This document shows, one piece after another, positions 13,997 to 18,634 of a stretch of DNA of 18,634 nt; positions within the stretch are counted from its first letter, which is position 1, and every line of letters begins with the position of its first letter. The DNA lies in contig JBOHAD010000048.1 of NCBI GenBank assembly GCA_050697555.1, positions 1 to 18,634 on the forward strand. The letters run 5' to 3'. Origin of the DNA: DASQWP01 sp050697555. GTDB lineage: Bacteria > Actinomycetota > Thermoleophilia > Gaiellales > Gaiellaceae. The notes beneath the pieces are model-generated. The model was not told the origin of the DNA. It did no database searches and saw only the letters and a program-made list of their open reading frames with translations. The position numbers and the translations under genes were made by a program.

Positions 13997-15373
13997 CCTC
14001 GCGGGTAGCGTCAGCTCGAAGCGCGATCCCCTGCCGAGCTCGGAGTCGAGCTCCAGCCGCCCGCCGAGCGCGTGAGCGAGCTCGCGCGAGATGGCGAGGC
14101 CGAGCCCGGTGCCCTGCTCTCCCGCGGAGACGAACGCACGGAACACGCGCTCGCGGTCGTCCGGCGAGATCCCCGGGCCGGAGTCGGTCACGGAGACCGA
14201 GACCGACCCGTTCTCGGCGGCCAGCCCGAGCGAGACCTTCCCGCCGTCGGGCGTCCACGAGAACGCGTTGTCCAGAAGGTTGCAGACGATCTGGAGGACG
14301 CGATCGCCGTCGGTGTAGATGACCGGCTCGACCGCCAGGGCGCTGCAGTAGTCGATCTCCCGCCGGCGCGCCTCCTCCGCGAACGACTGGTAGGCCTGCT
14401 CGAGCAGGCGTCGCAGGTCTACCTCGTGCTCCTCGAGCTGGAAGCTGTGCGCCTCGAGCTTGGCCAGGTCAACGAGGTCGCCGACGAGCCTGGCGAGACG
14501 GTCGGTCTCCGCCCGGATGACGTCCAGCGAGGCCTCGCGCGCCTCGACGTCCTCGGCGAGCCCCTCCCTCAGAGCGTCGACGTGTCCCCGGATCGCCGTC
14601 AGCGGCGTCCGCAGCTCGTGCGAGACGCGGACGAGGAAGTTGCGCTCGTGCGCCTCGGCTTCGGCGAGCCGCTCGGTCATCTCCCGGAACCGGTCCGTCA
14701 GGTGCCCGATCTCGTCGCCCGTCCTCTGGGCCGGAAGCTCGGCACCGTAACGGCGCTTCGCCACCTCGTCGGCGGCGCGGGAGAGCGCGAGCACAGGCTT
14801 CGTCAACCGCCGGCTCAGGTACCAGACGAGCAGGAGCGAGATCGCAAGCCCGGCGAGGAAAGCGAGCCCGATCCGCTGGAAGAGCACCATCCAGCGCTCC
14901 CGCAGCTCGGCCCGAGGCTTCGCCACGACGAGCGCTCCGAAGGTCTCGCCGCCCAGCGTGATCGGGTGGGCCGCCGCCAGGTAGATCCGGTCGCTCCCGG
15001 GAGGCTGGAGCTCGAGGGTCTGCACGTTGCCCGCCCGGAGCGCTTCCCAGTCGAGGAACTCGCGGCCGAGCGTCCGGAGGCCGGAGATCTCCCCCGGGAA
15101 GATCTCGACGCCGGAGTAGTAGAGGCGCGAGCCCGTCGCCTCCTCGAGGAGGGGCGCGGCGAAGCGCGGCGCCTGCCTTCCCTCTCCCGCGGTCGAGAGC
15201 GCCTGCTCGGCGTAGAGCTCGGCGAGGCCTGAGGCCTGCCGCCGGAGCTCGGCGACGGTGCGGTCGTGTGTGTAGTCCTGGAAGAGCCGAACCGCGAACA
15301 CGGCCGTGACGAGCCCCGCGACGAGCACGCCGCCGAGAAAGACGGCGGGGAGTCGGAAGCGCAGGGAGCGCAC
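13994..15373 (-). CDS. Membrane sensor histidine kinase with HAMP domain
   Basis: 459 residues. Helix 1 at about 9-30, an extracytoplasmic sensor region to about 160, helix 2 at about 165-186, then a HAMP linker (187-240). The H-box FLVRVSHELRTPL carries the phosphorylated His252. The ATP-binding domain shows the N-box around Asn365-Asn369 (CNLLDNAFSWTPDGG), the G1 box DSGPGI (397-402) and the G2 box GTGLGLAISREL (421-432), so it should be catalytically complete. It follows its response regulator by seven bases, a standard operon order, and both together look like a PhoP/PhoR or MprAB-like pair. The signal is unknown. Its stop codon TAG (13996-13994) is the outermost base triplet of the long inverted repeat. 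Confidence 0.95.
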   Translation of the reverse strand: MRSLRFRLPAVFLGGVLVAGLVTAVFAVRLFQDYTHDRTVAELRRQASGLAELYAEQALSTAGEGRQAPRFAAPLLEEATGSRLYYSGVEIFPGEISGLRTLGREFLDWEALRAGNVQTLELQPPGSDRIYLAAAHPITLGGETFGALVVAKPRAELRERWMVLFQRIGLAFLAGLAISLLLVWYLSRRLTKPVLALSRAADEVAKRRYGAELPAQRTGDEIGHLTDRFREMTERLAEAEAHERNFLVRVSHELRTPLTAIRGHVDALREGLAEDVEAREASLDVIRAETDRLARLVGDLVDLAKLEAHSFQLEEHEVDLRRLLEQAYQSFAEEARRREIDYCSALAVEPVIYTDGDRVLQIVCNLLDNAFSWTPDGGKVSLGLAAENGSVSVSVTDSGPGISPDDRERVFRAFVSAGEQGTGLGLAISRELAHALGGRLELDSELGRGSRFELTLPAR

Positions 15374-15380
15374 GGCTCGA

Positions 15381-16109
15381 CTACGACGCTTTGGCGGCCT
15401 TCGGCTCCGTCGAGACCTTGTAGCCGACGCCCCACACGGTCACGACGGGGCAGGCATCGCCCAGCTTGCGCCGGAGCTGGCGCACGTGGACGTCGACGGT
15501 GCGGGTGTCCCCGGCGAAGGTGTACCCCCACACCCGCTCGAGGAGCTGGTCGCGGGTGAGGACGAGCCCTCGATGGTCGAGCAGGTCCCAGAGGAGGTCG
15601 AACTCCTTCGGCGCGAGCTGCACCTCGGTGCCGCCGACGGTCACCTCGCGCCGGCCCGCGTCGATGCGAAGCCCCCCATGCTCCAGGACCGAGCTCTCGA
15701 ACTCCCGGCGCTCGGGGTGGGAGCGGCGGAGGATCGACTTCACGCGCGCGACGAGCTCACCCGGGTTGAAGGGTTTCGTCAGGTAGTCGTCTGCTCCAAC
15801 CTCGAGCCCGATGATCTTGTCGATGTCCTCGTCCCGCGCGCTCAGCATGAGGATCGGCACGTCGGAGCGTTGCCGGATGCGCCGGCAGACGTCGATGCCG
15901 TCGAGGTCCGGGAGCATGAGATCGAGCACGATGAGGGCCGGCGGGTCGGCGCTCGCCTTCTCGAGCGCGTCGCTGCCCGAGTCGACGAGGCGCACGGCGA
16001 AACCCGCCCTCTTCAGGTACATGGCAACGAAGGACGCGATGCTCGGCTCGTCCTCGACGACGAGAATCGCGTGATTGCCGGCGGGGGACACGCGCGCGTA
16101 TGGTGACAT
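15381..16109 (-). CDS. OmpR/PhoB-family response regulator
   Basis: 242 residues from ATG 16109; there is open frame further upstream but it overlaps the next gene and shows no homology. The receiver has the acidic residues Glu19-Asp20, phosphoacceptor Asp63 in VLDLMLPDLDG, Ser90 and Lys112 in DDYLTKPF, all as expected for an active regulator. The winged-helix domain (about 145-235) includes RTVDVHVRQLRRKLG and VWGVGYKVS. The partner histidine kinase follows at seven bases. The start lacks a clear Shine-Dalgarno. The 41-base gap upstream (16110-16150) is very GC-rich with complementary GGCGGG/CCCGCC runs that may form a terminator-like stem for the preceding gene; I could not place a promoter there. 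Confidence 0.94.
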   Translation of the reverse strand: MSPYARVSPAGNHAILVVEDEPSIASFVAMYLKRAGFAVRLVDSGSDALEKASADPPALIVLDLMLPDLDGIDVCRRIRQRSDVPILMLSARDEDIDKIIGLEVGADDYLTKPFNPGELVARVKSILRRSHPERREFESSVLEHGGLRIDAGRREVTVGGTEVQLAPKEFDLLWDLLDHRGLVLTRDQLLERVWGYTFAGDTRTVDVHVRQLRRKLGDACPVVTVWGVGYKVSTEPKAAKAS

Positions 16110-16150
16110 AGCCGTCGGCGGGTCGCCGCGGGGCGCCGCCCGCCCGGCGC

Positions 16151-16654
16151 TCAGGCGCGCACCGCGAAGAACTTCAGTGTGGCCGGCCACCGGCGCGCGG
16201 GCCTGTCCCCGATCTTGAACGTGCACTTCTCGTTCCTGAACATCCGTCTCGTGCAGGCTGTCCGGTCGAGGCCGACCGTGCCGCGCATGACAGCGCTGAC
16301 GTTGACGCCCCTGCCCTTGATGCGGATCCGCCAGGGGCCGTCCTCCACCCAGAAGCGCAGTCGGGCTCCGGCGCAGTAGAGCCTTCCGGAGAGCCGCCCG
16401 GAGCGCGACTCGCACCCGCGGACGTACCCGGACGGAGAGCCTCCTCCGGGGATGTTCGTAACGCGGATCCAGCCGCGCCGGACGTTCCCGAAAGCCACCC
16501 CCCTCTCTCCGAGGACGGCGTATCCGCGTCCCGCCGAGAGGTGCAGCCCTTCGCCCCCGCGCACCCGCGCCGACTCGAGAGTCGACGGCAGCGCAGGTGC
16601 CGAGGCCGCGAGCGCGAGAGCCGCAAGCGTAAGGGGGAGAATCAGACGCCGCAC
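16151..16654 (-). CDS. Hypothetical secreted protein with four cysteines
   Basis: 167 residues from GTG 16654, chosen because it directly gives a signal peptide: basic MRR, hydrophobic LILPLTLAALALAAS (4-18), small residues APA near a cleavage site at about 19-22. No better start or Shine-Dalgarno was found. The mature part is beta-rich, with Gly- and aromatic-rich strands such as RLRFWVEDGPWRIRIKGRG and four cysteines (81, 94, 134, 144) that could form two disulfides outside the membrane. I recognise no named domain; proteins of similar layout occur as lineage-type hypotheticals. It lies upstream of the two-component pair on the same strand with a 41-base gap, so an envelope-stress connection is possible but inferred. 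The AT-rich stretch before it is its likely promoter region. Confidence 0.68.
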   Translation of the reverse strand: MRRLILPLTLAALALAASAPALPSTLESARVRGGEGLHLSAGRGYAVLGERGVAFGNVRRGWIRVTNIPGGGSPSGYVRGCESRSGRLSGRLYCAGARLRFWVEDGPWRIRIKGRGVNVSAVMRGTVGLDRTACTRRMFRNEKCTFKIGDRPARRWPATLKFFAVRA

Positions 16655-16795
16655 GTTGCGAAGCGAACTATTCGCCCACCTCGTGAACCTTCGATTACCT
16701 CGTTGTAAAGAAAGTGTAAGTGGCCCGTAGGAGAAGCTCGACGGCCGGCGAACGGCGTCCGCAGCCGCGACTAGCATCCGCCGAGGTCCGGAGAC
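16655..16795. promoter_or_regulatory. AT-rich divergent intergenic region
   Basis: The part at 16675-16725 is clearly less GC-rich than its surroundings. On the - strand TTACAC, a 16-base spacer and TAATCG is a weak promoter candidate for the secreted protein. On the + strand TAGCAT lies 18 bases before ATG 16796, with GAGG and GGAG purine runs between them as possible Shine-Dalgarno. None of these is strong. Confidence 0.35.
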
Positions 16796-17053
16796 ATGGA
16801 CGCCCACATGCGACACGACCGTACCGTCCGCCTGTTGGAGGCGCGGCTCGAGGCGCTCGCCCGCGTGTGCGAGCGCTCGCCGCGGGCCGAACGGCGCTAC
16901 GAGCGCCAGATCGTGGCGGCTGCGGCGGCCACACGGCACGCGATCGCTCTCGAGCTCATCTCCCGGGAGGAGGCCGGCGACATCTGGGCGACGGTCGCGC
17001 GTCGCCACCCGGACGCGTCCTGGTGCCAGGCGGGCCCCCAGCTCGCGGCCTAG
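16796..17053 (+). CDS. Small hypothetical protein, 85 residues
   Basis: Starts at ATG 16796 with GGAG five to eight bases upstream. High G/C at third positions and lack of an opposing gene support coding. The N-terminal half is a charged helix (RHDRTVRLLEARLEALARVC), the middle is Arg/Ala-rich (ERRYERQIVAAAAATRHAI), and the C-terminus is more distinctive: ISREEAGDIWATVARRHP followed by a Trp-Cys pair. No membrane span, signal peptide or known motif is visible. The EAGDIW segment resembles a short helical motif but I cannot assign it. Its stop is only nine bases from the convergent zinc-ribbon gene stop. I do not recognise the family. Confidence 0.6.
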   Translation: MDAHMRHDRTVRLLEARLEALARVCERSPRAERRYERQIVAAAAATRHAIALELISREEAGDIWATVARRHPDASWCQAGPQLAA

Positions 17054-17062
17054 CCTCCCGCG

Positions 17063-17269
17063 CTAGGCGACGAGCCTGACGGTGCCGCGCAGCCCGACGG
17101 CGTTCTCGTGGCCGGGCTTCCGCTCGGACCGCTTCCAGCCGTCCCGAGCTGCCTCGTGCTCGCAGAGCCCGCAGACGACCCGTGCGACGGGTCGGCGCTC
17201 CGCGCTTCGCCAGTAACGGAAGCGTTCCCCGGCAAGGAGGTTCCGGCGACACAGCGCGCAGAGCGTCAC
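17063..17269 (-). CDS. Small zinc-ribbon-like protein (two CxxC motifs)
   Basis: 68 residues from GTG 17269, preceded by GGGGGG as a possible ribosome site; an open frame extends to 17422 but the extension has no recognisable pattern and would run over the divergent gene start. Cys4-Cys7 and Cys33-Cys36 form two CxxC knuckles around a basic aromatic stretch (GERFRYWR), a likely structural zinc site; then DGWKRSERKPG and a basic tail. The layout fits a small treble-clef or zinc-ribbon protein that may bind nucleic acid or another protein. No enzyme motif is visible. It diverges from the GAF-domain gene across a 115-base region with three CGAATC repeats. TACGAT ends nine bases before the GTG. 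Confidence 0.66.
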   Translation of the reverse strand: MTLCALCRRNLLAGERFRYWRSAERRPVARVVCGLCEHEAARDGWKRSERKPGHENAVGLRGTVRLVA

Positions 17270-17384
17270 TGCCCCCCGATCGTACGCGGCCTTCCGGACG
17301 GCCCCCGTGGCGAATCGGACGAATCTGGGCGAATCTCCCTTTGAAGCCGTAAACTTGCGGAGCGACCCAGGAGTTCGTCGGGGC
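17270..17384. promoter_or_regulatory. Divergent control region with three CGAATC repeats
   Basis: CGAATC occurs at 17311-17316, 17320-17325 and 17330-17335, all on the + strand, at steps of nine and ten bases. TAAACT (17350-17355) is a possible -10 for the GAF gene, with AGGAG (17369-17373) before GTG 17385. On the - strand TACGAT (plus 17279-17284) is a possible -10 for the zinc-ribbon gene. The repeats lie upstream of both, a position suited to a shared regulator. Confidence 0.45.
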
Positions 17385-17825
17385 GTGCGGGACCCGGTGG
17401 ACGAGCGAGAAGAACACCTCATCCAGCTGTGCGAACGGGCGGTCGAGCGCCTGGCGGAGGCGCTGCCCGACGCCGAGATCGGAGGCCTCCTCCTGGTCGG
17501 AGACTCGCTCCGTCACGTGGCGCACGCGGGCAGGCGCCGAGTCATCTACGAGGTTACGCGCGAGCAGGGCGGCGTCGTCTGGCGCGCGGCACGAACGGGC
17601 GAGACGCAGCTCGTCGAGGACGTGCGCACGGACCCCGACTACCTCACCTCGGACGCGGAAGTCCGCTCCGAGATTGCGGCTCCGGTGCGCTCGGACGCCG
17701 AAGTCGCTCTCGTGCTGGACATCGAGTTCCCCGGGCGCGTCTTCGAGCCGGACGAGGCGGATCGCGTCCAGGAGGAGGCCGCCCGGCTCGAGCGGAAGCT
17801 CGTGCGCGAGCGCTACCCCTCGTAG
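17385..17825 (+). CDS. GAF-domain protein
   Basis: 146 residues from GTG 17385, chosen for the AGGAG 11 bases upstream; GTG 17307 would add 26 residues without family resemblance, and GTG 17397 is another option. A GAF small-molecule-binding fold is supported by VVWRAARTGETQLVEDVRTD (64-83), PDYL, then EVRSEIAAPVR (92-102) and the following strand VALVLDIEFPGRVFEPDEAD. The N-terminus is a helix (HLIQLCERAVERLAEAL). There is no kinase, cyclase or DNA-binding domain, so it is a stand-alone GAF protein, perhaps a sensor or free methionine sulfoxide reductase-like protein. The catalytic cysteines of that reductase (fRMsr) are not evident. It ends inside the converging dehydrogenase gene with a 13-base overlap. 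Confidence 0.82.
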   Translation: MRDPVDEREEHLIQLCERAVERLAEALPDAEIGGLLLVGDSLRHVAHAGRRRVIYEVTREQGGVVWRAARTGETQLVEDVRTDPDYLTSDAEVRSEIAAPVRSDAEVALVLDIEFPGRVFEPDEADRVQEEAARLERKLVRERYPS

Positions 17826-18634
17826 CGAAAGAAGCCGCGCCCAGACTTCCGGCCCAGGAGGCCCTCGTCGCGCATGCGGACGAGGCGCTCCGGCGGGGCG
17901 ATCCGCTCCTCCCCGAGCGCCGCGAAGAGCGCCTCTGAGGCGTGTACGTGCACGTCCAGGCCGATGAGGTCGAGAAGCGCGCAGGGGCCGATCGGCCAGT
18001 TGACGCCGCGTGTCATCGCCTTGTCGACGTCTTCGGGAGTCACGCCGGCCTCGTCGAGGACGCGGACGCAGTCGTTCAGAAGCGGGATGAGGATTCGGTT
18101 GACGACGAAGCCGGGCGTGTCGGCGCAGCGGATCGGCTCCTTGCCGACGTGCTCGGCAAGCTCGTACGCGGTCGCGACCGCCTCCTCCGAGGAGAGCTCT
18201 GTGCGCACGACCTCGACGAGTGGAAGAACCGGCGCCGGGTTGAAGAAGTGCATGCCGACCACGCGCTCGGGACGCTCGGCCGCCCGGGCGACGTCCGTGA
18301 CGGAGAGGGCGGACGTGTTCGTCGCCAGCACGGCGTCGGGCCCGACGACGGCCTCGAGCTCGCGGAAGAGCTCCCTCTTGGCGTCGAGGTCCTCCATGAT
18401 CGCCTCGATCACGAAATCGCAGCCGGCGAGACCGGCGAGCTCCGTCGTGGTCGCGAGGCGCGCGAGCGCCTTCTCCTTCTCGCCGGCGGTCAGACGGCCC
18501 TTCTCGACCCCACGCGCGAGGTAGTGGTCGATGCGGGCACGGGCGCGCTCCCCCAGCTCCGCGCTCACCTCGCGCCCGACCGTCTCGACTCCCGCCTGGA
18601 CGCACACCTGCGCGATCCCGGCGCCCATCGTGCC
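17813..18634 (-). CDS. 3-hydroxyacyl-CoA (3-hydroxybutyryl-CoA) dehydrogenase, N-terminus cut by window edge
   Basis: 273 residues are visible; the missing part is only the first strand of the NAD-binding Rossmann fold, of which GTMGAGIAQ remains at the edge. It oxidises 3-hydroxyacyl-CoA to 3-oxoacyl-CoA with NAD in fatty acid or butanoate metabolism. Conserved blocks: VIEAIMEDLDAKRELF, TNTSALSV, the catalytic histidine in GMHFFNPAP, PLVEVVRT, GKEPIRCADTPGFVVNRI with the conserved Asn, and the C-terminal GRKSGRGFFRYEG. Length and blocks match the short, single-domain type rather than the multifunctional FadB/FadJ fusion. Its ribosome site and neighbours lie beyond the window. It converges on the GAF gene and overlaps its last 13 bases. 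Confidence 0.94.
   Translation of the reverse strand, partial: GTMGAGIAQVCVQAGVETVGREVSAELGERARARIDHYLARGVEKGRLTAGEKEKALARLATTTELAGLAGCDFVIEAIMEDLDAKRELFRELEAVVGPDAVLATNTSALSVTDVARAAERPERVVGMHFFNPAPVLPLVEVVRTELSSEEAVATAYELAEHVGKEPIRCADTPGFVVNRILIPLLNDCVRVLDEAGVTPEDVDKAMTRGVNWPIGPCALLDLIGLDVHVHASEALFAALGEERIAPPERLVRMRDEGLLGRKSGRGFFRYEG

Overview
The window is a GC-rich (about 70% by eye), gene-dense bacterial chromosome segment with strong G/C bias at third codon positions. Gene content and protein style suggest an actinobacterium, possibly of the Thermoleophilia (Gaiella/Solirubrobacter) type. That placement is inference; there is no rRNA or marker gene to prove it. I see no tRNA, rRNA, CRISPR array, prophage or insertion sequence, and no gap over 300 bases.

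Layout. (1) 1-2880: a leftward CGNR zinc-finger regulator, cut by the window edge, diverges from a tight rightward chain of cupin, HhH-GPD DNA glycosylase, azlC and azlD, each overlapping the next by a few bases. (2) 2896-5904, all leftward: an OmpR-type response regulator with an altered acidic pocket, then a SARP/BTAD-type activator, then an unrecognised 447-residue cysteine-flanked protein. Three perfect heptamers at an exact 11-base period lie just upstream of the last gene, which is the usual arrangement of a SARP operator. (3) 6000-13302, all leftward: queA, tgt, yajC, a fused secDF, a phasin-like protein and an ABC1/AarF (UbiB-type) kinase. The first four are the widely conserved queuosine/Sec-translocon cluster. 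(4) 13336-13996: a rightward coiled-coil protein followed by a long, near-complete inverted repeat that folds into a rod of about 60 base pairs on the + strand. Every wobble in it is G-U, so it is the best candidate for an undescribed structured RNA or palindromic element. (5) 13994-16109: a PhoP/PhoR-like response regulator and histidine kinase pair, leftward. (6) 16151-17825: small lineage-type genes (a secreted cysteine-containing protein, an 85-residue protein, a four-cysteine zinc-ribbon protein and a GAF-domain protein); the last two are divergent around three CGAATC repeats. (7) 17813-18634: a 3-hydroxyacyl-CoA dehydrogenase, cut by the right edge, overlapping the GAF gene tail to tail.

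How the parts may work together: region 2 looks like a small regulatory cascade (response regulator, SARP, one target gene). Region 3 couples tRNA queuosine synthesis with protein export and a membrane-associated kinase. Several genes have a TAnnnT hexamer 6-9 bases before the start codon and, in most cases, no Shine-Dalgarno, suggesting leaderless transcription.
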